The notes under the pieces were generated by a model that worked only from the letters and a program-made list of their open reading frames with translations, made no database searches and was not told the DNA's origin. Below are positions 29,724 through 39,088 of a stretch of DNA of 64,000 nt, one piece after another. The position numbers and the translations under genes were made by a program. The number at the start of each line of letters is the position of its first letter. The first letter of the stretch is position 1. Origin of the DNA: Arthrobacter sp. OVS8 (GTDB taxonomy: Bacteria; Actinomycetota; Actinomycetes; Actinomycetales; Micrococcaceae); contig CP116670.1 of assembly GCA_028370155.1 (NCBI GenBank), positions 2,356,001-2,420,000 of the forward strand, read 5' to 3'.

Positions 29724-31545
29724 CTAGGGGCGGAGATGCTCTTCGTGCTGCCGTTCTTGACGCCGGCGAGCGCAGTCCAGCGCTGGCGCAGGGCGAACGC
29801 GGCCGGCTTGGGCCTGCGGTCGCGGGTGAAGACGCCCTTCTTGTTGCCGTCCACGCGCATGATGCCGTTGGAGGTCTGGAAGTCGGCGAAGTTCCACACC
29901 TGCTCGCCCACCATGGCGTCCACGCGGTCAAAGACGCGGTGATACATCGCCAGGAAGGCGGCCTGGTATTCCTCGCTCCAGGGTTGTTCGTAGATGGAGT
30001 GGAACCCGGGCATGGTGTCCGGCCCGTACTCGGTCATGATCATGGGCTTGCCGTACTTGGCTTCCCATTCCCGGAGTTCCTTTTCCAGGACCTGTTCCGC
30101 CGTTTCGAGGTCCCCGTTGTTCAGGTACCAGCCGTAGTAGCGGTTGAGCATAATGACGTCGAAGAGGTCGCCCAGCAGTTCCTTGTCCGGAGTGTCGAAC
30201 ATGACGTTGACGTAGCCCACGGGACGGGTGGGGTCCAGCTCGCGGGTGAGTTCCACCAGCGGCTGGAAGTACTCGCGGGCGCCGTCCTCGGAACCGTTCG
30301 GTTCGTTGGCGATGGACCAGATCACCACCGAGGGGTGGTTCTTGTCCCGGGCCACGAGCTCGGTGATGGCCTGGCGGTGGCTGGCGGCGGTGTTTTCGTC
30401 CACGCCGCCGTCCTCATAGGTCTTCTTGGCGATGCCGCCGAACACGGCGCCGAAGCCCAGGTGCAGTCCGACGGCGGCGGTTTCGTCGATCACGACAATC
30501 CCGTGGCGGTCCGCGAATTCCATGACCTCCTCGGCGTAGGGGTAGTGCGACGTGCGGAACGAGTTCGCCCCCACCCAGTCCAGGAGCTGGAAGTCGTTGA
30601 CCATCTGGGCGGCGCTGTGGCCCTTGCCCACGGTGACGTGGTCCTCGTGCATGCCGAAGCCGGTGAAGTAGAACGGCTCCCCGTTGATGAGGAATTCCTT
30701 GCCGCTGACTTCGACCGTCCGCACGCCGACGGGCAGCGTGTAGGTGTCCACCAGCCGGCCGCCGGCACGGATCTCGACGGTCAGGCTGTAGAGGTAGGCC
30801 GCGCCGGGCTTCCAGAGCACGACGTCGGCAACGGACAGCGTGGCCCGCTGACCGTCCGCGCGGGCAACCTCGACGCCGTCGGCATCCTTGAGCGAGACCG
30901 CCACGGTTTCGCTGCCGGTCCCGCCGGCCGTGGCGACCGTGTAATCGACATTGCCGGTGGTGCCGTCGAAGCCGGTGACCACCGTGATGTCGTCCACGGT
31001 CACCGCGGGGGTGCTGAACAGCCACAGGCTGCGGTGCAGTCCCGCGTAGTTGTAGAAGTCGTGCAGGTAGCTCTGCTGGCGGCGGCCGTCCTCGGTGACG
31101 GTGATGCTGCCCGGCGGGATGGTGGCCTGGGTGAGTTCGTTGTTCACGGAGATGGTGAGGCGGAAGGCCCGGCCGGGGGTCACATGGTCGGTGATGTCGG
31201 CGCTGAACGGCATGTAGCCGCCGGTGTGCTGGGCGACCAGGACATCGTCCACCCACACCATCCCCTCGTGGGTGGCGGAGTCGAGGCGGAGGTGGATCCG
31301 CTCTCCGGCCCAGCCGCGGGGACGCGCACCTCGCGCTGGTACCAGACGTAGCCGACGTGGTCGCGGATGGCCCTGTCGGGGAAGACGTCGTTGTAGCTGG
31401 CGGGGACACCCATTTCCAGCGGCGACGCGAGCGGTGCCTTGAACCATTCTTCCCGGTGGCCGGACCGGTCGAAGTCCACTTTGAACCGGTACAGGCCGTC
31501 AAGGTTGACGATCTCACGGGTTTCATTTGCCTGGGGCTTGAGCAT
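29724..31545 (-). CDS. uidA: Beta-glucuronidase, glycoside hydrolase family 2, frame broken
   Basis: Cleaves beta-D-glucuronides. It has the GH2 order of sugar-binding, immunoglobulin-like and TIM-barrel domains. Motifs are VNLDGLYRFKVDFDRSG, GYVWYQREV, GFGMHEDHVTVGKGH, NSFRTSHYPYAEEVMEFAD, the acid/base Glu in VIWSIANEPNGSEDGA and the nucleophile Glu in MIMTEYGPDTMPGFHS. The start at 31545 (MLKPQANETREIVNL) has AAGGA 8 bases upstream. Frame is lost near 31325, and once more near the end: as read, the frame runs into uidB, while one restored base uses the TAG at 29724. Length fits two lost bases. Confidence 0.92.
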
Positions 31546-31661
31546 CTGGGGATCCTTACGCATCGTTGCGGGGTCTGGCGGCGGGTCCGGGCTATCTTCC
31601 GGGGTCGGCGTTCCCGCCGGGAGCGCCTTCGTCTGGATGTAATCCTAGTCACGTGGCAATC

Positions 31662-31683
31662 ATTTGGCAAGCGGTTGCCAAAT
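31662..31683. promoter_or_regulatory. LacI-type operator upstream of uidA
   Basis: TTTGGCAAGCGGTTGCCAAA (31663-31682) is a near-perfect palindrome with the central CG typical of LacI-family sites. It lies 117-138 bases upstream of the uidA start, in the gap behind uxuB, and closely matches the site before uxaC (34643-34662). Confidence 0.7.
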
Positions 31684-31777
31684 ATTTCTGAAACATTGGG
31701 ATGCCGGCGTCAAAAACAGCACTGCCCGGGTACCGGCATGGCCGGGCCCGGGCAGCGGTGCCCCCACAGGGTCGGGA

Positions 31778-33211
31778 CTACTCCGGGACAGCCGGCCCGG
31801 AGAACGTCCCCCTGAGGCTTTCAATGAGTTCCACAACCGGCCCGCCGCCGGCTGCGGCAGGGTCCACCAGGTCCGGGGACACCAGTGCCAGCAGGGCACG
31901 GGTACGCCCTGCTGCGCTCAGGGCGTTGGCTGCGGCGATGTCCGCGGCCAGCGGATCGTGGAGCTCGTCCGCGGCCATGGAGTAGTCCATCCAGGCCGCG
32001 ATCATGAGGGCTGCGGCCGCCCCGGACCTCCCCTGGGCCCGCTCGGCCTGGAGCACGGGCACGGCGCGCATGCGGAGTTTGGTGCTGCCGTCCATGGCGA
32101 TCTGGGCCAGGTGGTGGGCGATCCGGGCGTTGGCGAAGCGCTCGAGCAGCGCGGCGCGGTAGCCGGGGATGTCCAGGTCCGGACCCGGCAGGTTGGCTTC
32201 AGCCGCATCCCAGAAGCGCTCGACGGCGTCCCTGCAAAGCGGATCCGTCAGCGCCTGGGCCACGGTGGTGTGCCCGCGGAGTTGTCCGGCGTAGGCGAGC
32301 AGGGAGTGGGCGCCGTTGAGGAGCCAGAGTTTGCGGTTCTCGTACGGTTCGATGTCCGCGACGAACACGGCGCCGGCGTCCTCCCAGCGGGGCCGTCCGG
32401 CCGGGAAATCCCCGCTGAGGACCCAGTTGTGGAAGGGTTCGGCCACCACCGGTGAGTTGTCGCGGTAGCCGCAGGCAGCCTCGACGGCGTCGAGGTCCGC
32501 TCCGGTGGTCCGCGGGGTGATGCGGTCCACCGAGGTGCTCACGAAGCTGGTGTTCGCCTCGATCCAGGCCGCGAGCCCGGCATCCCACTCCCCGGCCATG
32601 CCCACGACGGCGTTGTGGGCCACCGTGCCGTTGTTGGACAGGTTGTCACAACAGACGACAGCGAGCGGTCCGGCGCCGGCAGCCCGGCGGGCGGCGAGGG
32701 CGAGCACCAGCCGGCCCAGCGGCGTCGTCGGGTGTCCGTCGCCGGATGCCAGCAGCGCAAGGTCGGCGGCGACGTCGGCCGCGGCCGTGTCCAGGCTGCC
32801 GTCGGCGCGGAGGCGGTAGGCGGCCTCCGTGATGGTCAGCGTGATGACGGCGGTGGCGGGGGCGGCCACCAACGCCGCGAGCCGCTGCAGGTCAGCGCCG
32901 TCCACGGCCTCCACAATGCTGCTGACGGTCGCGAACGAGTCCCCGGCGTCGCCCCGCTCCACGACGGTGTACAGCCCGTCCTGCTCGGCGAGGGCCAGGG
33001 CGGCGTCCGGACGGCGCCCTGTGAAGGCGGCGATGCCCCAGCCCGCGGCGTCGCCCGCCTGGTGGGTGTACCAGGCCTGATGCGAGCGGTGGAACGCCCC
33101 CAGTCCCAGGTGGACGATCCGCACCGGTGCTTTGGCGGACGGGCGCAGGGCGCGGGTGAGCCGGGGAAGTTCGACGGCGGATTCCGTGCCCGCTTGCAGT
33201 TCGATGCTCAC
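31778..33211 (-). CDS. uxuB: Fructuronate reductase (mannitol dehydrogenase family)
   Basis: Intact 477-residue NAD-dependent long-chain dehydrogenase; reduces D-fructuronate to D-mannonate. The N-terminal Rossmann motif is VRIVHLGLGAFHRSHQAWYT, then VVCCDNLSNNGTVAHNAVVG, FVSTSVDRITPRTT, VAEPFHNWVLSGDFPAGRP and the catalytic region ENRKLWLLNGAHSLLAYAG. The GTG start overlaps the uxaC stop (GTGA), so the two are coupled. A mannitol or arabinitol dehydrogenase of the same family is possible, but the adjacent uxaC and manD support the uronate role. Confidence 0.9.
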   Translation of the reverse strand: MSIELQAGTESAVELPRLTRALRPSAKAPVRIVHLGLGAFHRSHQAWYTHQAGDAAGWGIAAFTGRRPDAALALAEQDGLYTVVERGDAGDSFATVSSIVEAVDGADLQRLAALVAAPATAVITLTITEAAYRLRADGSLDTAAADVAADLALLASGDGHPTTPLGRLVLALAARRAAGAGPLAVVCCDNLSNNGTVAHNAVVGMAGEWDAGLAAWIEANTSFVSTSVDRITPRTTGADLDAVEAACGYRDNSPVVAEPFHNWVLSGDFPAGRPRWEDAGAVFVADIEPYENRKLWLLNGAHSLLAYAGQLRGHTTVAQALTDPLCRDAVERFWDAAEANLPGPDLDIPGYRAALLERFANARIAHHLAQIAMDGSTKLRMRAVPVLQAERAQGRSGAAAALMIAAWMDYSMAADELHDPLAADIAAANALSAAGRTRALLALVSPDLVDPAAAGGGPVVELIESLRGTFSGPAVPE

Positions 33212-34614
33212 AGTTTGAAGACCCTTCGGGGAGAACCGTCGACGAGGTCGACGATGAGTTCGTGGGCGCGGTCCTCGCTGACGCGGTGTTCCGCGACGAG
33301 GCGGGCCAGGAAGGAAGCCTCGATCCGGCGGGAGGCATCGTGCCGTGCGGGGATGGAGCAGAACGCGCGGGTGTCGTCGATGAAGCCGGACGAGCGCGAG
33401 AATCCGGCGGTCTCGGTGACGGCGGAGCGGAAGCGCAGCATGGCGTCCGGTGCGTCCAGGAACCACCACGGTGCACCGAGGTAGACGGACGGGTAGAACC
33501 CTGCCAGCGGAGCGAGTTCGCGGGAGAACACGGTCTCGTCCAGGGTGAAGAGCACCAGGTGGAAGTCCTTCGCGGTGCCGAAGTCCTGCAGCACCGGGCG
33601 GATCGCCTCGGTGTAGTTGACCGCGAACGGGATGTCGTGGCCGGTGTCTGCACCGAAGTTCTCGAACGTTGGGCCGTGGTGGTTGCGGAAGGACCCCGGG
33701 TGGATGGTCATGACCAGGCCGTCCTCCACAGACATCCGCGCCATCTGGTACATCATGTGGGCCTCGAAGTCGTCGCGGTCCTGCGCGGTGGCCCCGCCCG
33801 AGCGGGCGCGGTCGAACAGTTTCGCGGCGTCGCCGGCGTCGAGTTTGAGCGTCGCGGGAGTGCGGACGCCATGGTCGGCCGAGACTGCGCCGTGGTCCAC
33901 GAAGTAGCGGCGCCGGTTTTCCAGTGCGGTGAGGTAGCCGGCATAGCCGGAGCCGCCGTCGCCCGCTGCGGCGATGAGCCGGTCCACGTTGGCGGACCAG
34001 TCGGGATGCGCGATGTTCAGGTAGGCGTCCGGGCGGAACGTGGGAAGGACGCGGCCGTGGAACGTGGGGTCCTGGGCGATCGCCCTGTGGCTGGCCAGGT
34101 CATCCAGGGGGTCGTCCGTGGTGGCGAGGACCTCGATGTTGAAGTCCTTGAAGAGCTGGCGGGGACGGAACCCGGGCTCCAGCAGACGGGCCGAGATCGC
34201 ATCGTAGCTGGCGTCGGCCGTCGCGGCGCTGATCTCCTGCTGGAGGCCGAAGACACTGTCGAACTGGGTGCGGAGCCAGTAGCCGGAGGCCGTGCCTTCG
34301 AAGAGCGGCCAGGCCTTGCAGAACTCGTGCCAGACGGTCCGGGAATCCGGTTCCGCCGTTTTGGAGCCCCGCAGCCGGTCCAGCGGGACACCGCTGGCGT
34401 GGATCAGGCGGGTGACGTAGTGGTCCGGGCTGACCAGCAGCGCTGCCGGGTCCGGGAAGGGTGTGTTGTGCTCGATGACGGCGGCGTCAACGTGCCCGTG
34501 CGGGGAGATGATGGGGAGGTCCTGGACCCGGCCCAGGAGCTCGCGCGCAATGCTCCGCGTTCCGGGATCAGCGGGCAGGAGCCGGTCGGGATTGGCGGCT
34601 ATCGACTGTGACAT
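33208..34614 (-). CDS. uxaC: Glucuronate isomerase
   Basis: Intact 468-residue amidohydrolase-like isomerase that converts D-glucuronate to D-fructuronate. Motifs are LPIISPHGHVDAAVIEHNTP (metal-binding HxH), YVTRLIHASGVPLDRLRG, VLATTDDPLDDLASH, VLPTFRPDAYLNIAHPDW, MTIHPGSFRNHHGP and FIDDTRAFCSIPARHDASRR. Length and order match the family. It heads the uronate operon, with a LacI-type operator about 30 bases before the ATG. It is upstream of and coupled to uxuB. Confidence 0.95.
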   Translation of the reverse strand: MSQSIAANPDRLLPADPGTRSIARELLGRVQDLPIISPHGHVDAAVIEHNTPFPDPAALLVSPDHYVTRLIHASGVPLDRLRGSKTAEPDSRTVWHEFCKAWPLFEGTASGYWLRTQFDSVFGLQQEISAATADASYDAISARLLEPGFRPRQLFKDFNIEVLATTDDPLDDLASHRAIAQDPTFHGRVLPTFRPDAYLNIAHPDWSANVDRLIAAAGDGGSGYAGYLTALENRRRYFVDHGAVSADHGVRTPATLKLDAGDAAKLFDRARSGGATAQDRDDFEAHMMYQMARMSVEDGLVMTIHPGSFRNHHGPTFENFGADTGHDIPFAVNYTEAIRPVLQDFGTAKDFHLVLFTLDETVFSRELAPLAGFYPSVYLGAPWWFLDAPDAMLRFRSAVTETAGFSRSSGFIDDTRAFCSIPARHDASRRIEASFLARLVAEHRVSEDRAHELIVDLVDGSPRRVFKL

Positions 34615-34642
34615 AGATCAATGGTCCGGCCTGACGGATGCG

Positions 34643-34662
34643 TTTGTCAACCGGTTGCCAAA
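34643..34662. promoter_or_regulatory. LacI-type operator upstream of uxaC
   Basis: TTTGTCAACCGGTTGCCAAA is a near-palindrome with a central CCGG. It lies 29-48 bases before the uxaC start. A second half-site (TTGCCAG) follows at 34665. It shares its form with the site before uidA. Confidence 0.7.
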
Positions 34663-34721
34663 AATTGCCAGAACGTTGCCGGTGTGTTTTTCGCGCACCT
34701 GACGGATTTTCGCGCCGGAAC

Positions 34722-34759
34722 GGGACATCCGCTACCGGGATCCCGGTAGCGGATGTCCC
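34722..34759. terminator. 38-bp perfect palindrome
   Basis: GGGACATCCGCTACCGGGA is followed without any spacer by its exact reverse complement (34741-34759). It lies 49 bases after the stop of the LacI gene and about 60 bases before the uxaC operator. It is the likely terminator of the regulator gene, although a loop-less 19-bp stem is unusual. Confidence 0.6.
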
Positions 34760-34808
34760 AGGATGCAGCAGAAAGCGGAATCGGCCGCGGATTTCGGCGC
34801 GGCAGTGC

Positions 34809-35884
34809 CTACTTGGTGACGATCAGCCGGCCGCTGGAGCCCCGCAGCACCAGTTCCGTTTCGACACGCAGGATGGCTGCGGGTTCCCCGCGCTGCGCGA
34901 GAGGTCCCCGTGCAGGAGATCCAGCAGCATCGCGGCGGCGCCGGAGCCGCATTCCCCGAGCGGGGAGCGGACGGTGGTCAGCGGGGGCGTGGTGAAGTCC
35001 GCCCCGAAGATGTCGTCAAAGCCCACGATGCTGATCTGGTCCGGGACCACAACGCCGGCGGCCTGGAGTTCCTGCATGAGCCCGATGGCCAGGAGGTCGT
35101 TGTAGGTCAGCACCGCCGTGGCGCCGCTGGCCCGGACGTCGCGCGCCACCTGCCGGCCGCCGTCGACCGTGGGTTTGCTGGATTCCAGCCGCACGGCCTC
35201 GAGCCGGGACCATTCGCAGGCGGCCTGCACGCCCTCCCAGCGTCGGGCGGACATCCAGGACTGCGGCGGCCCGGCAACGAAGGCGACTTTCTGGTGTCCG
35301 TTGGCGGCCAGGCTGCGGACTGCCTCGCTGATGCCCTTGTTCACGTCCGGAACCACACACGGGACGCCGTCCACCTCGCGGTTGATGACCACCACGGGTT
35401 TGTCGCGGGCGAGGGCCCGGATGTTGTCGTCGTCCATGCGCGGGCTGGCCAGGATGAGGCCGTCCACGGTGGCCATCATCCGGCGGGCCGCCGTGAGTTC
35501 GGTGGCGGCGGACTCCGCCGATTCGGCGAGCACCAGGGTGTAGTCCCGGGCCGTGGCGGTGGTTTCGGCTCCGCGGATGATGTCGAAGAACGTGGGGTTG
35601 GTGATATCCGCGACGATCAGCCCGAAGGTGCTGGTCCGGCCGGTGGGCAGCGCCCGGGCGAAGGGGTTGACCTGGTAGTTCAGCTCGGCGGCGGCATCCT
35701 CGATGAGTTTCTGCGTCTTGGCGCTGACCCTGCCGGGCTTGCTGAGCGCACGGGAAACCGTGGACGGATTGACGCCGGCCACCTTGGCGATATCGTAGAT
35801 GGTGGCATTGGACTTTCCGTTCCGGGCGTGCTTTTTGGCCGCACCTGCTGGTGCGGCAACTTCCGGCTCTCTGGGTTCAGTCAC
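34809..35884 (-). CDS. LacI family regulator of the glucuronide operon, frame broken
   Basis: About 358 residues. The DNA-binding headpiece is ATIYDIAKVAGVNPSTVSRA followed by LSKPGRVSAKTQKLIEDAA, then the periplasmic-binding-protein-like core (TFGLIVADITNPTFFDIIRG, VVINREVDGVPCVVPDVNKG, VGFDDIFGADFTTPPLTTV). Frame is lost near 34905; corrected, the end reads EPAAILRVETELVLRGSSGR and stops at 34809. I chose the GTG at 35884, since residues before it are not family-like. Probably represses uxaC-uxuB and uidA-uidB-manD through the sites at 34643 and 31663, relieved by a uronate; this is inference. Confidence 0.85.
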
Positions 35885-35920
35885 GGCTCCATCGTAGTGC
35901 GGCACGGCAACAAACAGCGG

Positions 35921-35938
35921 GACGGTTGCCAAACCGTC
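35921..35938. promoter_or_regulatory. Inverted repeat upstream of the LacI gene
   Basis: GACGGTTGCCAAACCGTC has seven-base arms (GACGGTT/AACCGTC) around GCCA and contains the TTGCCAAA half-site seen in the other operators. It lies 37 bases upstream of the GTG start and may mediate autoregulation. Confidence 0.5.
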
Positions 35939-35963
35939 TCTCACATCCCGCACCCTTCACCCC

Positions 35964-36002
35964 AACGGTCTCTCACTTTCGTCAGGAAAGTGAGAGACCG
36001 TT
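35964..36002. terminator. Hairpin terminator
   Basis: AACGGTCTCTCACTTTC and GAAAGTGAGAGACCGTT form a perfect 17-bp stem around GTCAG. It lies about 35 bases after the stop of the oxidoreductase gene (minus strand) and marks the border between the two LacI-controlled loci. Confidence 0.7.
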
Positions 36003-36037
36003 CGCCTCACGGCGCCGAAATGTGCGGGAGCGTTGGG

Positions 36038-37203
36038 CTACGACCGCTCGGGGAACTTGCCCTCGGCCGCGATCCGCTTGTTCAGCTCGGCGAGGAACAC
36101 GTCCTCGTCGAAGTCCAGGCCCACTTCCGTGCCAGTCCAGCTGGAGAGGTGGATGGCGTTGGCCAGCCGGACGCCGTTGATGCCGTCCGATCCGGGGGCC
36201 AGCAGCGGGGTGCCGTCCAGGATGTTGGCGGCGAAGTTCTCCAGGACACCGGCGTGCTGGCCGCCCCAGACGGACTCGAACTCGATGACCTCGGTGCTGT
36301 AGTACTCCTCGGGGTTCAGTTCCCCCATAAAGAGCTTGCGGACATCGTCCATGCCCATGCCGTCGCTGAGTTCCCGCTCGGGCTTCCGCAGGCGGGTCAC
36401 GGTGGCGGTCTTGGAATTTTCGACGACGATCTTGCCCTGGTCACCCAGGATCTCGAAGCGGTCCGTGCCCGTCAGGTCGTGCGTGGCGGTAACGAACACG
36501 CCCGTGGCTCCGTCGCCGTAGTCCACCACGGCCGTGACCTCGTCCTCGACGGCGATGTCCCGGCGGAAGCCGTAGGCCACCTTCGCGTACACCGACTGGG
36601 GCACACCGCAGATCCACTGCCACAGGTCCAGCTGGTGAGGTGCCTGGTTGACCAGCACTCCGCCGCCTTCGCCGCCCCACGTGGCGCGCCACTCGCTGGA
36701 GTTGTAGTAGCCCTGGGGCCGCCACCAGGTGGTAATGATCCAGTTGGTGCGGCGGATGCTGCCGATCTCCCCGCGTCCACAATCTCCTTCAGGCGCTGGT
36801 ACAGCGGGTTGTTGCGTTGGTTGAACATGATGGCGAACGAGAGCCCGGGCTTGGACGCGGCGAACTCGTTGAGCTCCTTGACCTGCTTGGTGTACACGCC
36901 GGCCGGCTTCTCGACGAGGGCGTGGATGTTGCGCTTGAGCGTTTCAATGCCCATTTCCGGGTGCAGGAAGTGCGGGACGCACGTGACGATCGCGTCGACG
37001 TCGCCGCTTTCGAGCATCGTGATGTAGTCGTCGTAAAAGGGGATGTCAGCGTACTGGGATGCCGCCAGCTCCTTCTTCGCGGGGTCTACGTCGCAGATGG
37101 CCCCGATTTCCATGTTGGGGACCAGCCCGTCCTGGATGAACTTGGCGTAGGCGCCGCCCTGCTGGCCCAGGCCGATGATGCCCAGGCGTACTTTCTTGCT
37201 CAT
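36038..37203 (-). CDS. Gfo/Idh/MocA family oxidoreductase, frame broken
   Basis: NAD(P)-dependent sugar oxidoreductase of about 388 residues. The Rossmann domain shows RLGIIGLGQQGGAYAKFIQD, AICDVDPAKKELAASQY, the EKP motif in HALVEKPAGVYTKQVKEL, and MFNQRNNPLYQRLKEIV. The C-terminal domain has GEGGGVLVNQAPHQLDLWQW, where the His and Asp/Gln pattern matches the catalytic HxxD of the family. Frame is lost near 36775 and the 1166-base span fits one lost base. It is 40 bases behind a sugar isomerase gene on the same strand. Such pairs often oxidise and rearrange sugars or inositols; the substrate is unknown. Confidence 0.85.
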
Positions 37204-37243
37204 AAGTGAATCTCCGTGTTCGTGGGTGCTGTGTTGGGATGTC

Positions 37244-38104
37244 TTAGAAGAGGTCGCGGTGGCCCATGGCCACGAGGTTGTCGTAGGAGGTCTGCAGGGC
37301 GTCCCAGACGGAGCGGCCGTAGAGCTCGTCCTGCTCCACGAGCAGGTACTGGGCGCCCGCGGCCTGGGCGGCCGGGATGATGGCGGGGAAGTCCAGGTTG
37401 CCCTCGCCCACTTCGGCGAACTGGACCACGTTTTTGAACTCCGCCATGAAGCCGGCAAAGTCCCCGGTCTCCAGGAGCCCGAAGGCACTCTCGGGGAGCT
37501 GGCCGATCCGGTAGTCCTTCAGGTGGACCATCGCGGTGCGGCCGGCGTATTTGGCCAGGGTCCGGACCGGGTCCAGGCCGCCGCGCTGGACCCAGTGGAC
37601 GTCAATTTCCAGGCCCATGGCCGGTGAGTTCGCGGCGATGATGTCCAGCGTGTACGCGCCGTCGAATTTCGCGAACTCGATGTGGTGGTTGTGGTAGTAC
37701 AGGCCGAGTCCGTGCTCGGCCAGGCGCTCGGCGTACCCGTTGGCCTGCTTGGCGAAGTCCACCACGGCGTCGATCGATTTCATGGCGGGGAACGGCAGCA
37801 TGCCGATCCGCAGCAGCTTCGTGTCCAGGCGTTTGGCGTCCTCGACGATTTTGTCGAAGTGGTCCTTCAGCGAATCCCCGGGCATGCCCTTGGGGGTTTC
37901 CATGGCCACGGACAGGGCGGCCACGTCCATGCCGAGTTCAGTCTGCGCGCGGTCCAGTTCCGCCACGTTTTCCGGCGTCATGGGGATCTGGGATACCTCG
38001 ACCGCGTTGTAGCCGATCGCGTTGACCTTCCGGAGCGTTTCGAACGCCCCGAGATCCCTGAAGCTGTCCCGCAGCATCATGGCTTGCACACCTATTGTGG
38101 CCAT
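37244..38104 (-). CDS. Sugar phosphate isomerase/epimerase family TIM barrel
   Basis: Intact 286-residue protein of the xylose-isomerase-like TIM-barrel group. Visible are MATIGVQAMMLRDSFRDLG, GYNAVEVSQIPMTPENVAEL, LLRIGMLPFPAMKSIDAV, the metal-ligand stretches YYHNHHIEFAKFDGAYTLD and GLEIDVHWVQRGGLDPVRTL, and AMVHLKDYRIGQ with FAEVGEGNLDFPAI. The ATG follows GGAGGAACCGGA. It precedes the oxidoreductase gene, and a paralogous pair is found 7 kb away in the same locus. Members isomerise or epimerise sugars, or cleave oxidised glycosides. Confidence 0.82.
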   Translation of the reverse strand: MATIGVQAMMLRDSFRDLGAFETLRKVNAIGYNAVEVSQIPMTPENVAELDRAQTELGMDVAALSVAMETPKGMPGDSLKDHFDKIVEDAKRLDTKLLRIGMLPFPAMKSIDAVVDFAKQANGYAERLAEHGLGLYYHNHHIEFAKFDGAYTLDIIAANSPAMGLEIDVHWVQRGGLDPVRTLAKYAGRTAMVHLKDYRIGQLPESAFGLLETGDFAGFMAEFKNVVQFAEVGEGNLDFPAIIPAAQAAGAQYLLVEQDELYGRSVWDALQTSYDNLVAMGHRDLF

Positions 38105-38183
38105 TCCGGTTCCTCCGTCCGGCCGGCTCTCCAAGGAAACCGGCACGTCGTATTTGTTGGTTGCTAGTGGTCTGGCCGCATCC

Positions 38184-39088
38184 TCAGGCGAGGACGCCTG
38201 CCTGTTCGTGCTGCTGCCGCTGGATTTCCAGCAGCCGGTGCCTGTCGGCCCTGCGCTGTTCCTGGCGGTCCGGGTCCGGGACCGGCGAAGCCAGCAGCAG
38301 CCGCTGCGTGTAGGGGTGCTCCGGGTCCCGGGTGACGACGTCGGCCGGGCCCTGCTCCACAATCTCGCCGTGGTACATCACTGCGACGCGGTGGCTGATG
38401 TGCCGGACGACGTCGAGGTCATGGGACACGAAGAGATAGGAGACCCCGGTGTCGCGCTGGATCTGCAGGAACAGGTCCAGCACGCGGGCCTGCGTCGACA
38501 GGTCCAGGGCGCTCACGGGCTCGTCGCAGACGATCAGTTTCGGTGACAGCGCCAGCGCCCGGGCGATGGCGACGCGCTGCCGCTGTCCGCCGCTGAATTC
38601 CCTGGGGAGCCGGTGGATGGCGTCGGAGGGCAGTCCCACCTGGTCCAGCAGTTCCCGGACCCGCGCCCTGGCTTCGGCGGGCGGCTTGCCCTGCACGGCG
38701 AGGGGCTCGGCGAGGATGTCGCCGATTTCCAGTGCCGGGTTCAACGAGGTGTACGGGTCCTGGAAGACCACCTGCAGGTCCCGGCTCAGGGTCCGCCGGT
38801 CCTTGCGGCCGGCGTGGCTGATGTCCTTGCCGTCGAACGTGATCCTACCCGCCGTGACCGGCGCCAGCCCCAGGACGGCCCGGCCCAGGGTCGTTTTGCC
38901 GGAACCGGACTCCCCACCAGGCCGAGGGTCTCGCCCTGGCCGATGGTGATATTGATGTCCGTCAGCGCACGGAACGGCTTGGCCCGGAAACCCTTGCCGG
39001 GATATTCCACGATGAGGTTGTCCACACGCAGCAGGTCCGTGTGTCCCCCGGCCGCGGGGGTGGAGCCGGAAGTTACGGTTGCAGTCAT
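38184..39088 (-). CDS. Oligopeptide-type ABC transporter ATPase (DppF-like), frame broken
   Basis: Energising subunit of an importer. The N-terminus LLRVDNLIVEYPGKGFRAKP leads to a Walker A region near 38900 where the frame is lost; corrected it reads GESGSGKTTLG. Then come the Q-loop VVFQDPYTSLNPAL, signature REFSGGQRQRVAIARAL, Walker B LIVCDEPVSALDLSTQ and the H-loop YLFVSHDLDVVRHI. The HPYTQRLL segment and C-terminal tail are typical of oligopeptide transporter ATPases. The 905-base span fits one lost base. Its ATG overlaps the stop of the fused permease-ATPase gene upstream. Confidence 0.85.

Noticed and set aside
29645..31351. 568-codon open frame opposite uidA
   Set aside because: Antisense shadow of a clear GH2 gene with both catalytic motifs.
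38786..39084. Extension of the permease-ATPase fusion into the second ATPase
   Set aside because: A stop at 39085 and the new ATG overlap in the correct frame; the longer frame mixes true and shifted sequence.
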